Assembly (NCBI GenBank): GCA_050299695.1
Contig: JBNKWI010000001.1
Coordinates: 68,781-132,780, forward strand
Direction of reading: 5' to 3'
Source: Ovoidimarina sp050299695
GTDB lineage: Bacteria > Pseudomonadota > Alphaproteobacteria > Rhodobacterales > Rhodobacteraceae
Length of the DNA stretch: 64,000 nt
Shown: in pieces, positions 55,707 through 63,325 of the stretch
How the letters are laid out: each line of letters opens with the position of its first letter
How positions within the stretch are numbered: the first letter of the stretch is position 1
Program-made: the position numbers and the translations under genes
Notes under the pieces: generated by a model
What the model saw: the letters and a program-made list of their open reading frames with translations, nothing else
The model's database searches: none
What the model was told of the DNA's origin: nothing

Positions 55707-57026
55707 CTAATCCTTGCCCTGCCGCCGGCCGCGCAGGCCCGCGAAATACTCGACCCGCTTTTTCAGTTCGCGTTCATAGCCGCGTTCCACCGGCAGATAG
55801 TAGATGCCGCGCTTCATCCCGTCGGGGAAGTAGTTCTGGCCCGAGAACCCGTCCTCGGAATCGTGATCGTAGGCGTATCCCGCGCCGTAGCCCTCGGCCT
55901 TCATCAGCTTCGTCGGCGCGTTCAGGATATGCTTGGGCGGCGGCTCGGAGCCGGTCGCCTTCGCCGCGGCCCGGGCGGCCTTGTAGGCCACGTAGACCGC
56001 GTTCGATTTCGGCGCGAGGGCGAGATAGGCCACCGCCTCGGCCAGCGCCAGCTCTCCCTCCGGGGAGCCGAGCCGTTCGTAGGTTTCCCAGGCGTCGAGG
56101 CAGAGCCGTTGCGCCTGCGGGTCGGCGAGGCCGATATCCTCGACCGACATCCTTGTGATGCGGCGGGCGAGGAAGCGCGGGTCCTCGCCGCCCTCGAGCA
56201 TCCGGGCGAACCAGTAGAGCGCGGCGTCCGGGTCGGAGCCGCGCACCGATTTGTGCAGGGCCGAGATCAGGTTGTAGTGCGCCTCGCCCGACTTGTCGTA
56301 TTGCGCGGCGCGGCGGGTGAGGCGGGAAGAGAGCTGCGCGCGGTCGAGTTTCCCGGCCACGTCCCAGCCGGCGACCTGCTCGACGAGGTTGAGGAGCGCG
56401 CGGCCGTCGCCATCGGCCATCTCGACGAGCGCCTCGCGCGCCGGCCCGTCGAGCGGCAGCGCGCGGCCGAGCTCCTTCTCGGCGCGCTGCAGCAGGCGCT
56501 CCAGATCCCCGGGCGCGAGCCGGTGGAGGGTGAGCACCTGCGCGCGGGACAGGAGCGCGGCGTTCAGCTCGAAGGAGGGGTTCTCGGTGGTGGCGCCGAC
56601 GAGCACGATGGTGCCGTCTTCCATATGCGGCAGGAAGCCGTCCTGCTGCGCTTTGTTGAAGCGGTGGATCTCGTCGACGAAAAGGAGCGTGCCCCAGCCC
56701 TGCTGGCGGCGCAGCTTCGCGGCCTCGAACACATTCCGCAGTTGGGGCACGCCAGTGAAGATCGCGCTGATCTGGACGAAGGCGAGATCGGTGGCGTCGG
56801 CGAGGAGCCGGGCGATCGTGGTCTTGCCCACGCCGGGCGGGCCCCAGAACACGATCGAGGTGAGCCGGCCCGCCTTCAGCATGGCGCCCAGGGGCGCTTC
56901 GGGGCCGAGGATATGCCCCTGCCCCATTACGTCCGCGAGACGCGCGGGGCGCAGCCGGTCGGCCAGGGGCCGGGGCGCCTCCCGCCCGGGCGGGCCGGAG
57001 GGCGCGGTATCGAAGAGGTCCGCCAT
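55707..57026 (-). CDS. rarA: Replication-associated recombination protein A (RarA/MgsA)
   Basis: A 439-residue AAA+ ATPase of the clamp-loader type that acts at stalled replication forks. Walker A VFWGPPGVGKTTIARLL, Walker B LLFVDEIHRFNKAQQD, GATTENPSFELNAALLSR with sensor 1, and a C-terminal MgsA domain (NYFPDGMKRGIYYLPVERGYE). ATG 57026 chosen; earlier codons run through the gap. Confidence 0.95.
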   Translation of the reverse strand: MADLFDTAPSGPPGREAPRPLADRLRPARLADVMGQGHILGPEAPLGAMLKAGRLTSIVFWGPPGVGKTTIARLLADATDLAFVQISAIFTGVPQLRNVFEAAKLRRQQGWGTLLFVDEIHRFNKAQQDGFLPHMEDGTIVLVGATTENPSFELNAALLSRAQVLTLHRLAPGDLERLLQRAEKELGRALPLDGPAREALVEMADGDGRALLNLVEQVAGWDVAGKLDRAQLSSRLTRRAAQYDKSGEAHYNLISALHKSVRGSDPDAALYWFARMLEGGEDPRFLARRITRMSVEDIGLADPQAQRLCLDAWETYERLGSPEGELALAEAVAYLALAPKSNAVYVAYKAARAAAKATGSEPPPKHILNAPTKLMKAEGYGAGYAYDHDSEDGFSGQNYFPDGMKRGIYYLPVERGYERELKKRVEYFAGLRGRRQGKD

Positions 57027-57107
57027 GGCCGGGACAGTATCGCCGCCGCCGGCCCTGGGGAAGTGCGACCGGCCACCGGGCGTGGCGGAAGTTCTCGGAT
57101 TCTCCGT

Positions 57108-57134
57108 GCAAAATTCTTGTTTCAAGAATTTTGC
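57108..57134. terminator. Hairpin GCAAAATTCTTG / CAAGAATTTTGC after luxI
   Basis: 12-bp perfect arms with a TTT loop, 20 bases after the luxI stop on the minus strand and 82 bases before rarA. Stable enough for a terminator; a similar hairpin is at 37488-37514. Confidence 0.7.
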
Positions 57135-57153
57135 GCCCAGCGCGGTCGAGAGC

Positions 57154-57741
57154 TCAGTGCAGGTTCGACTGCAGGTTCATCAGGATCGCCTGGTTCGCCG
57201 CGCCGCCGATATCGAGGCAGGGGCCCGCATGTTCGGTCTCGTAGCCGAGTCGCCGCATCCAGCGCATCCAGACCCGCGGGCAGAGACCGAGCACCCGGCT
57301 CGCGCCCTCGTCGCGGGCGGTCTTGACCATCTGGTCCATCAGCCGCGCCTGCACCTCCATCCGAAGCTCCGAGGGCACGTCCTGCGCCACGAACACCCGG
57401 CTCGCTTCCCAGACCTGGGTCGAGACCGGCGCGTCCTCGTAGAGGAGGTCGGAGGGAATGGTGTCGAGGAGACCGCGCTGTGCGTCGCGGATCATGTAGC
57501 TGTAGATGCCGCAGCGCGCCATGGTCGGCGTCATGCGGATGCCGGCCAGCACGCGGCCGAGATGGTGCACCGCGATCCAGCGGGATTGCGGCGTGTCGTA
57601 CTGGTCGAATTCCATCCCGTCGACCTCGGGAAGGTCCCATTTCCGGTGCACGATGAAGGTTTCCCGGCGGGCGCGGAGGATGTCCGCGAAAAGCTCGCCA
57701 TGGATGTGGAAATTCCGGAAAGACAGGGTCGTCGTTTGCAT
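57154..57741 (-). CDS. Acyl-homoserine-lactone synthase (LuxI family)
   Basis: A 195-residue LuxI-type synthase that makes an acyl-homoserine lactone from S-adenosylmethionine and an acyl-ACP. Conserved residues are present: RRETF (Arg 25/26, Phe 29), W35, the EFDQYD acid patch (residues 44-49), R69 and WEASR (Glu 112, Arg 115). ATG 57741 has GGAGG upstream. Lies 53 bases downstream of its likely LuxR regulator, same strand. Confidence 0.94.
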   Translation of the reverse strand: MQTTTLSFRNFHIHGELFADILRARRETFIVHRKWDLPEVDGMEFDQYDTPQSRWIAVHHLGRVLAGIRMTPTMARCGIYSYMIRDAQRGLLDTIPSDLLYEDAPVSTQVWEASRVFVAQDVPSELRMEVQARLMDQMVKTARDEGASRVLGLCPRVWMRWMRRLGYETEHAGPCLDIGGAANQAILMNLQSNLH

Positions 57742-57794
57742 TGAAGCCTCCAGCTCGGTTGGGTTGAAAAACCAATCCGGCCGGGGCGCGCCTG

Positions 57795-58418
57795 TCAGAG
57801 GAGGGAATACTCCCGTGCCCGTTGGATCGCCTCGGCCGTGGTACGTGCGAAGAGGCGTTCCCGTGCCGCCTTGAGCCTGGCCTTCAGCGCGCTTTCGGAA
57901 ATTCCGAGGAGCGCCGCCGCTTCGGCGTAGCGGCACCCCGCGCCCACGAGGCGCAGGGCGTGGCGTTGCGCGGGCGTCAGGTGTTCGGGCGGCGTCGAAT
58001 GCCGGTGCAGCAACCGCACCGTGTCGTGGATGCGGTCGATCTCGTCGTCGGTGAATTCCCGGTCGGCGCGGGCGAAGCCGCCGATCGAGCGCGAGGAGGT
58101 GGGGCCGACCGAGACCGCGACCCCGAACTTGAGGCCGAATTCGGCGGCCTGGCCGAGCACGTCATGGGGATCGGGGAAGCCGAGCCCGCTCCAGCGCACC
58201 GTGCCGGTGGTAGAGAAGCCCCAGGAGATCAGCGGGTCGCACAGCATGTAGCCGCGCGAGGTGTAACGCTCGATCCAGCCGATGTCGTAGGTCTGCACCA
58301 TGATATGCGCGGAGGCGAAGCGGATATGCAGGCCCAGCGCGAACCCCGCCGGTGCAAGCCTCCGGAGCCGGGCGAAGCCGAGTTCGACACCGGTCGAGTC
58401 GTTCGAGTACGTCTTCAT
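57795..58418 (-). CDS. LuxR-family quorum-sensing transcriptional regulator
   Basis: A 207-residue regulator with an N-terminal autoinducer-binding domain (PAGFALGLHIRF, WIERYTSRGYMLCDPLI, WSGLGFPDP) and a C-terminal LuxR helix-turn-helix (LTPAQRHALRLVGAGCRYAEAAALLGISESALKARL). Followed by luxI in the same orientation. No clear lux box (ACCTG-like) was seen in the 53-base gap or upstream, so autoregulation is not visible. Confidence 0.92.
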   Translation of the reverse strand: MKTYSNDSTGVELGFARLRRLAPAGFALGLHIRFASAHIMVQTYDIGWIERYTSRGYMLCDPLISWGFSTTGTVRWSGLGFPDPHDVLGQAAEFGLKFGVAVSVGPTSSRSIGGFARADREFTDDEIDRIHDTVRLLHRHSTPPEHLTPAQRHALRLVGAGCRYAEAAALLGISESALKARLKAARERLFARTTAEAIQRAREYSLL

Positions 58419-58545
58419 GGTCGACCTTCACTGACTTGCGGAAATTCCTGCCATCTGCGGGGGGCGAAGGTCAACTCAAAATTGCAATGTATAGCACATG
58501 GCACAACTCGATTCTTGCAAGCCGCGCATTGGTCTGAAAATGGAA

Positions 58546-58567
58546 ACGGGGCAGCAAGCTGCCCCGT
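58546..58567 (-). terminator. Rho-independent terminator of rplQ
   Basis: ACGGGGCAGC and GCTGCCCCGT, 10-bp arms with a 2-base loop, followed on the minus strand by a T-rich stretch (TTCCATTTT). Lies 25 bases after the rplQ stop. Ends the alpha operon. Confidence 0.85.
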
Positions 58568-58592
58568 CCTACGTCCGGCCGGATGGCCTGGA

Positions 58593-59009
58593 TCAGTCCG
58601 CGTCGGCCTCCGCCGCGAGCCGGGCCTTGTCGGCCGCGCCTTTCGCGGCCGGGTCGCGGTCGACCAGTTCGATGATCGCCATCGGGGCCATGTCGCCATA
58701 GCGGAAGCCGGCCTTCAGCACGCGGACATAGCCGCCCTGGCGCTCGGCGTAGCGGGGGCCCAGCACCTCGAACAGTTTCGCGACATGGGCGTCCTGCTTG
58801 AGCCGCGCGGCGGCCTGGCGGCGGGCGTGGAGATCGCCGCGCTTGCCGAGCGTGATCAGCTTCTCGACGACGCGCTTCAGGTCCTTCGCCTTGGGCAGCG
58901 TGGTCTTGATCTGCTCATGCTCGATCAGCGAGCCGGCCATGTTGGCGAAGAGCGCCTTGCGGTGCTCGTGGGTGCGGTTCAGTCGGCGGTAGCCGCTTCC
59001 GTGACGCAT
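58593..59009 (-). CDS. rplQ: 50S ribosomal protein L17
   Basis: A 138-residue L17: MRHGSGYRRLNRTHEHRKALFANMAGSLIEHEQIKTTL is the typical start, and GYVRVLKAGFRYGDMAPMAIIELVDRD the core. ATG 59009 follows AAGGAAAG. The C-terminal tail is short and charged. Confidence 0.97.
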   Translation of the reverse strand: MRHGSGYRRLNRTHEHRKALFANMAGSLIEHEQIKTTLPKAKDLKRVVEKLITLGKRGDLHARRQAAARLKQDAHVAKLFEVLGPRYAERQGGYVRVLKAGFRYGDMAPMAIIELVDRDPAAKGAADKARLAAEADAD

Positions 59010-59039
59010 GATGTCTTTCCTTCTCTTTTGCTTTGTCCG

Positions 59040-59063
59040 GCCCCGCGCTGCGTGTCGCGGGGC
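59040..59063 (-). terminator. GC stem-loop in the rpoA-rplQ spacer
   Basis: GCCCCGCG and CGCGGGGC, 8-bp arms with an 8-base loop, inside the 115-base gap. No T-run follows; may set relative expression of RpoA and L17 or be an RNA processing site. Confidence 0.45.
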
Positions 59064-59124
59064 TCTCCTTGGGGCGGGATTGCCCGGGGTGTGCGAAACC
59101 CGGACCCGAAGGCCCGGGGGTCGA

Positions 59125-60141
59125 TCAGAACGAGTCCTCGAACTTCTTGGCGAGGTCCTCGATGTTCTCCGGCGGCCATTCCTCGACATCCATGCCGAGA
59201 TGCAGGCCCATGCCCGAGAGCACTTCCTTGATCTCGTTCAGCGACTTGCGGCCGAAGTTCGGGGTGCGGAGCATCTCGGCCTCGGTCTTCTGGATCAGGT
59301 CGCCGATATAGACGATGTTGTCGTTCTTCAGGCAGTTGGCCGAGCGGACGGAAAGTTCCAGCTCGTCCACCTTCTTGAGCAGGAGCGGGTTGAACTCGAG
59401 CCCGTCATCCTCGGATTCGGCACGGGCCGATTCCGGCTCCTCGAAGTTCACGAAGATCGACAGCTGGTCCTGCAGGATCCGCGCGGCATAGGCCACCGCG
59501 TCGTCCGGCGTGAGCGAGCCGTCGGTCTCGATCTTCACGGTGAGCTTGTCGTAGTCGAGCACCTGGCCCTCGCGGGTCGGCTGCACCTCGTAGCTCACCT
59601 TCTTGACCGGCGAGTAGATCGCGTCGATCGGGATCAGGCCGATGGGCGCGTCCTCGGGCCGGTTCTTGTCGGCCGAGACATAGCCTTTGCCGGTGTTCAC
59701 CGTCAGTTCGATGAACAGGTCGGCGCCGTCGTCGAGGTGGCAGATCACGTGATCCTTGTTCAGGATCTCGATGCCGGCCGATTCCGAGATGTGCCCCGCG
59801 GTCACCACCGCCGGACCCTTCGCCGAGATCGACAGCCGCTTCGGGCCCTCGACTTCCATGCGGATCGCGACGCCCTTGAGGTTGAGGACGATGTCGGTCA
59901 CGTCCTCGCGGACACCGGCGACCGACGAGAATTCGTGCAGCACGTTGTCGATCTGCACCGAGGTGATGGCGCCGCCCTGGAGCGAGGACATCAGCACGCG
60001 GCGCAGCGCGTTGCCGAGCGTCAGGCCGAAGCCACGCTCGAGAGGCTCGGCGACGATGGTCGCCTGGCGGGCAGGGTCGTTGCCGGGCTTCACTTCAAGC
60101 TGGGTCGGCTTGATGAGTTCCTGCCAGTTCTTATGGATCAT
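59125..60141 (-). CDS. rpoA: DNA-directed RNA polymerase alpha subunit
   Basis: A 338-residue subunit: N-terminal assembly domain (EPLERGFGLTLGNALRRVLMSSLQGGAITSVQIDNVLHEF) and C-terminal domain (SVRSANCLKNDNIVYIGDLIQKTEAEMLRTPNFGRKSLNEIKEVL) that binds UP elements and activators. ATG 60141. Confidence 0.97.
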   Translation of the reverse strand: MIHKNWQELIKPTQLEVKPGNDPARQATIVAEPLERGFGLTLGNALRRVLMSSLQGGAITSVQIDNVLHEFSSVAGVREDVTDIVLNLKGVAIRMEVEGPKRLSISAKGPAVVTAGHISESAGIEILNKDHVICHLDDGADLFIELTVNTGKGYVSADKNRPEDAPIGLIPIDAIYSPVKKVSYEVQPTREGQVLDYDKLTVKIETDGSLTPDDAVAYAARILQDQLSIFVNFEEPESARAESEDDGLEFNPLLLKKVDELELSVRSANCLKNDNIVYIGDLIQKTEAEMLRTPNFGRKSLNEIKEVLSGMGLHLGMDVEEWPPENIEDLAKKFEDSF

Positions 60142-60259
60142 GCGTGTCTCCTCAATTCCCGTCCGCCCACTGGATCCGGGAGGGCGAACTCCCGAGGTGA
60201 AAATTCCTTCGGCCGGGGCGCGGCGTTGCCACGCACGCCCCGGGCAGGCCGGCCTGGGG

Positions 60260-60655
60260 TCAGACGCGGCGGCGTTTCGGCGGGCGGCAGCCGTTATGGG
60301 CGATCGGCGTCACGTCGCGGATCGACGTGATGTTGAAGCCCACGGCGGCCAGCGCGCGCAGCGCCGATTCGCGGCCGGAGCCCGGCCCCTGGACTTCCAC
60401 CTCGAGCGTCCGCACACCGTGCTCCTGCGCCTTCTTGCCGGCATCCTCGGCGGCCATCTGGGCGGCGTAGGGCGTCGACTTGCGCGAGCCCTTGAAGCCC
60501 ATGGTCCCCGCCGACGACCAGGCAATCGCGTTGCCCTGCACGTCCGAGATCAGGATCTTGGTGTTGTTGAACGACGAATTCACATGCGCCACACCGGCGG
60601 CGATGTTCTTCGAGACCTTCTTCTTGCCGCCACGGGCACGGGTATCGCGAGCCAT
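60260..60655 (-). CDS. rpsK: 30S ribosomal protein S11
   Basis: A 131-residue S11 with VAHVNSSFNNTKILISDVQGNAIAWSSAGTMGFKGSRKSTPYAAQ and IRDVTPIAHNGCRPPKRRRV, including the conserved GCRPPKRRRV end. Lies 12 bases from rpsM. Confidence 0.97.
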   Translation of the reverse strand: MARDTRARGGKKKVSKNIAAGVAHVNSSFNNTKILISDVQGNAIAWSSAGTMGFKGSRKSTPYAAQMAAEDAGKKAQEHGVRTLEVEVQGPGSGRESALRALAAVGFNITSIRDVTPIAHNGCRPPKRRRV

Positions 60656-60667
60656 CTTGCCTCTCCC

Positions 60668-61036
60668 TTACTTCTTCTTGCCGGCGATCGGCTTCGCAGG
60701 ACCTTTGCGAGTCCGTGCGTTGGTGTGGGTGCGCTGGCCGCGCACGGGGAGGTTCCGGCGGTGACGGAGGCCGCGGTAGCAGCCGAGATCCATCAGGCGC
60801 TTGATGTTCATCTGCACGTCGCGGCGCAGGTCGCCCTCGACGGTGTAGTTGGCATCGATATGCTCGCGGATCGCGAGGACTTCGGCGTCCGAAAGTTCGT
60901 TCACGCGGCGGGCATGCTCGATATTCACCGCGTCGCAGATCGCCTTCGCGGAGGACGGGCCGATTCCGGTGATGTAGGTGAGCGCGATGGGGACGCGCTT
61001 GGCGGTGGGGATGTTCACCCCGGCGATACGTGCCAA
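60668..61036 (-). CDS. rpsM: 30S ribosomal protein S13
   Basis: A 122-residue S13: MARIAGVNIPTAKRVPIALTYITGIG and the C-terminal RGLRHRRNLPVRGQRTHTNARTRKG. The start codon is TTG (61034-61036), unusual for such an abundant protein, with AAAGGAAG about 8 bases upstream. A long-range stem and a promoter precede it. Confidence 0.96.
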   Translation of the reverse strand: MARIAGVNIPTAKRVPIALTYITGIGPSSAKAICDAVNIEHARRVNELSDAEVLAIREHIDANYTVEGDLRRDVQMNIKRLMDLGCYRGLRHRRNLPVRGQRTHTNARTRKGPAKPIAGKKK

Positions 61037-61055
61037 GACTATCTTCCTTTCGTTG

Positions 61056-61120
61056 CGAGCCCGTGATTCCAGGCCCTTTTTTCACAACGGAAGCCCGAGG
61101 CGAGGAATGCCACGGGCTCG
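61056..61120 (-). promoter_or_regulatory. Long-range stem in the rpsM leader
   Basis: CGAGCCCGTG (61056-61065) pairs with CACGGGCTCG (61111-61120), 10 perfect base pairs across 45 bases, within the untranslated leader of the rpsM message. It ends 20 bases before the start codon, so it could control access to it. It may be an autoregulatory structure for a ribosomal protein, by analogy with the E. coli alpha-operon leader. Confidence 0.5.
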
Positions 61121-61189
61121 TTCCGGTTTCATGGATCGACGGGCGGGGGCGACCCGCGCGAGTCATCGATTCTCCTGCAGAGATGCGGT

Positions 61190-61218
61190 GACTTACGGGG
61201 TGGCGCCCGTAGGGTCAA
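61190..61218 (-). promoter_or_regulatory. Sigma-70-type promoter for the rpsM-rplQ operon
   Basis: On the minus strand TTGACC (61213-61218), 17 bases, TAAGTC (61190-61195). A second TTGACA (61224-61229) lies 11 bases upstream. The operon therefore seems to have its own promoter although in many relatives it is continuous with secY-adk. Confidence 0.5.
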
Positions 61219-61268
61219 CCCCGTGTCAAGGATTATTTTTCCTCCCCGGCACCGGCGCCGCGCGGCGC

Positions 61269-61502
61269 CTATTCCGGCTTGCGCGACCGCCGCGCGATAT
61301 CCACCGCGCGGGCCTCGTCGACCATCCGCACCCGGACCTCATGTGTCGGCGCATGATCGGCGCCCAGCATCCGCCCCGTGACTTCGAGCACCGCCGCCAT
61401 CGACACGCCATTCTCGCGGCAAAAGGTCTTCCAACCGTCAGCCGAAGCCCGGGAGACCTTTGCGCTGATCACCACGCGCGCATTGTTGCCTTCGTCATCC
61501 AT
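61269..61502 (-). CDS. Small protein, possible ribbon-helix-helix-like DNA binder (77 aa)
   Basis: A 77-residue soluble protein: ARVVISAKVSRASADGWKTFCRENGVSMAAVLEVTGRMLG has the strand-helix-helix pattern of small RHH-type regulators (a beta-like VVISAKVS segment followed by two helices), but I cannot name a family. ATG 61502 is the best of several starts. Three inverted repeats lie upstream, which would suit an autoregulator. Lower-GC surroundings suggest acquired DNA. Confidence 0.55.
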   Translation of the reverse strand: MDDEGNNARVVISAKVSRASADGWKTFCRENGVSMAAVLEVTGRMLGADHAPTHEVRVRMVDEARAVDIARRSRKPE

Positions 61503-61542
61503 ATCACTGTCTTCAATTTCGCCGGTCCAAACCGGTGCGCCT

Positions 61543-61613
61543 ATACCACGGTATGGCCACCAATCCCAAGAACTGATGCAGTCTTGGGTTGTGCAGGTGC
61601 TAGTTGGTACTAG
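61543..61613. promoter_or_regulatory. Three dyads in the divergent region upstream of the 77-residue protein
   Basis: ATACC-AC-GGTAT (61543-61554), CCCAAG...CTTGGG with an inner ACTG...CAGT (61565-61588) and CTAGT-TGGT-ACTAG (61600-61613) lie within 71 bases between the divergent small genes. Candidate operators or leader stem-loops; which promoter they serve is not clear. Confidence 0.5.
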
Positions 61614-61718
61614 TTTCAGCTTGCCGGATGCAGCGCGATACGATAGACCAAACGGACCAGCGCATCCGGAGCGGGTGCGCATCTGGGGGACAGCGCAATT
61701 TCGACCGACAATAACGGC

Positions 61719-61916
61719 GTGCCGGAACCGGGCACGCCTTCAGAACACATCCGTGAACTCATGCTCCTGGTCCGCAGGATCGAGCGTATCGCCTATGACA
61801 TCGCGCCGGAGGAGGATCCCGATTCCGTCTCCGAACTGCTGGTCCTGGCGGCACAGCTTGAACGGCTGGTCGGCAAGCTGGGAAAGCCGCGCGGCCGCAA
61901 GGGGCCGAAGCTCTGA
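61719..61916 (+). CDS. Hypothetical 65-residue helical protein
   Basis: Starts at GTG 61719 (an ATG at 61761 would shorten it to 51 residues). Predicted helical, hydrophilic; stretch HIRELMLLVRRIERIAYDIAPEEDPDSVSELLVLAAQLERLV. It is not XseB although of similar size. Ends with a basic GRKGPKL tail. Function unknown. Confidence 0.45.
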   Translation: MPEPGTPSEHIRELMLLVRRIERIAYDIAPEEDPDSVSELLVLAAQLERLVGKLGKPRGRKGPKL

Positions 61917-61980
61917 AGGCTTTCGATCAGGATGCGTTCCGGTGAGAGCGCGCGTGACCTGCTGAAATCATCTTCCGAAG

Positions 61981-62263
61981 CGCGGAGCCGGGCGCGCGCC
62001 TGCCCGTGGGCTGGCGCCGCGACGGCTGATCGGCGCGCTTTATGGTGCCACCTGCCTCCGACCTCGAAGGTCCGCGCAAACGTCACCAGAGCGCCAGCCC
62101 GTCCGGGCGGGCAGGCGCTCGCCCGGCGCCTCCGGCGCCATTCGGGCGGGGGGAACCGAACCGGCGTTGCGCCGCCAGCCCGGTCGTGCCGGAGGCACGC
62201 CTCCGGCGTGACACTGGCAGGCGCTCGCCCGGCGGCAAGCTCCGGGCCCTGTTCCGGGCGGGG
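61981..62263 (+). repeat. Dispersed terminal-inverted-repeat element, copy D (enlarged, mosaic)
   Basis: Left part as in other copies (GGAGCCGGGCGCGCGCCTGC, core GCGCGCTTTATGGTGCCA). The right terminal segment GGCAGGCGCTCGCCCGGCG occurs twice (about 62110 and 62217), separated by a hairpin GCCGGAGG-CACG-CCTCCGGC (62188-62207) and a CGGCGTTGCGCCG segment. Lies in the convergent gap between the 65-residue gene and a lipoprotein gene. Confidence 0.8.
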
Positions 62264-62294
62264 CTGTTGCACCGCCGTGGTAGAGGCACCCCCG

Positions 62295-62759
62295 TCAACA
62301 GGTCCGGATGCCCTTCTTGACGATCTTCTGCCAGTCCGGGCCGAGCACGGTCCGCGCGTCCAGCGCCTCGGGGAAGCGCGGGTCGTCCGGGCCGATGACC
62401 TGCACCATCAGCTCGCGGTCATGGGTGCCCATGATGATCGGGCCGGTCTGGTTGAAGGTGGTGGTCGACATGTTCGAATAGGGGTTCGTGTAGGTGGTCG
62501 CCCCGTACACCACACCCGGCGTCGCGGTGATGTTGTTCTGCGACTGGGCGCCGGTCAGGATGTAGTGCGTCTGCCCCCGGCGGAGCACCTCGACCGCGGC
62601 CATCCTGCTCGCGACGCGGATCGCGCCGCTGTAGCCGCAGACGGGCGCCGCGGCGGTGTTGATGATGAAGGCCGATTGCGAGACCGGCGTCACGTCCGTC
62701 CGCGCACAGGCGGACAGGGCGAAGGCGGCGGCGGCGGTGACGGCGACAATGTTACGCAT
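62295..62759 (-). CDS. Putative lipoprotein (154 aa)
   Basis: Signal sequence with lipobox LSAC at about residues 15-18, then a mature part containing VCGYSGAIRVASRMAAVEVLRRGQTHYILTG and an Asn/Thr-rich middle (TYTNPYSNMSTTTFNQTG). Probably a periplasmic or outer-membrane lipoprotein. ATG 62759. Family not known to me. Confidence 0.75.
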   Translation of the reverse strand: MRNIVAVTAAAAFALSACARTDVTPVSQSAFIINTAAAPVCGYSGAIRVASRMAAVEVLRRGQTHYILTGAQSQNNITATPGVVYGATTYTNPYSNMSTTTFNQTGPIIMGTHDRELMVQVIGPDDPRFPEALDARTVLGPDWQKIVKKGIRTC

Positions 62760-62867
62760 CTGGAAAACTCCCCTCGTGTTGTGCCCTGAACCTAGGGGTC
62801 GGGACGCGCGAAAGGGGGCTGTCGTAATATTTTCGCTGGCGCCGGGGAACCGCGCCCGGAGAGGCGC

Positions 62868-63308
62868 TCAGAGGCTGCACCGCAGATCCGACCGGACCCG
62901 CATGAGGATCTTCCCCAGCCTGTTCTCGCCGGAGCCATCGGCACCACAGCCCCAGAAATAGTCCATCGGCGCGTTCTCGATGATCTCTTCGTCGCCGGTC
63001 GCCAGGAGGAGCCGGCGCGGGCCGTCATGGGTGGCGAACTTCTTCGACACCGCGGCTTCCATGATGCCTTCCTTGATCCGCTCCCAATCCTCGCGCAGCG
63101 GGACCTTGCGGGTCATTCCCAGCGCCTTGGCGTCCTTCGGCCGGTTCGACTTGCGGATCTTTTCGCGATACGCGGCATCGCGGAACTTCTGCGCCTGGAA
63201 GTAGTGCTCGACGGTGGACCACCAGACGCCGTCCATCTCCACGCCGAACGGCGCGAAGTTCGAGAACTCGGAATAGGGATCGGTCTGGCCGTAGAAATAG
63301 ATCGTCAC
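62868..63308 (-). CDS. NADAR-family protein
   Basis: A 146-residue protein of the NADAR (YbiA-like) family: FYGQTDPYSEFSNFAPFGVEMDGVWWSTVEHYFQAQKF is its signature N-terminal stretch and ENRLGKILMRVR the C-terminal end. NADAR enzymes cleave N-glycosidic bonds; some act as antitoxins that remove ADP-ribose from guanine in DNA (DarT-NADAR systems). No DarT-like toxin is adjacent. Start: GTG 63308, 17 bases after adk, so probably cotranscribed with it. Confidence 0.85.
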   Translation of the reverse strand: MTIYFYGQTDPYSEFSNFAPFGVEMDGVWWSTVEHYFQAQKFRDAAYREKIRKSNRPKDAKALGMTRKVPLREDWERIKEGIMEAAVSKKFATHDGPRRLLLATGDEEIIENAPMDYFWGCGADGSGENRLGKILMRVRSDLRCSL

Positions 63309-63325
63309 GGCAGAACGGCCCGGCG

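Noticed and set aside
61254..61269. Palindrome GGCGCCGCGCGGCGCC as a terminator of the 77-residue gene
   Set aside because: It overlaps the stop codon and is followed by A rather than T on the coding strand.
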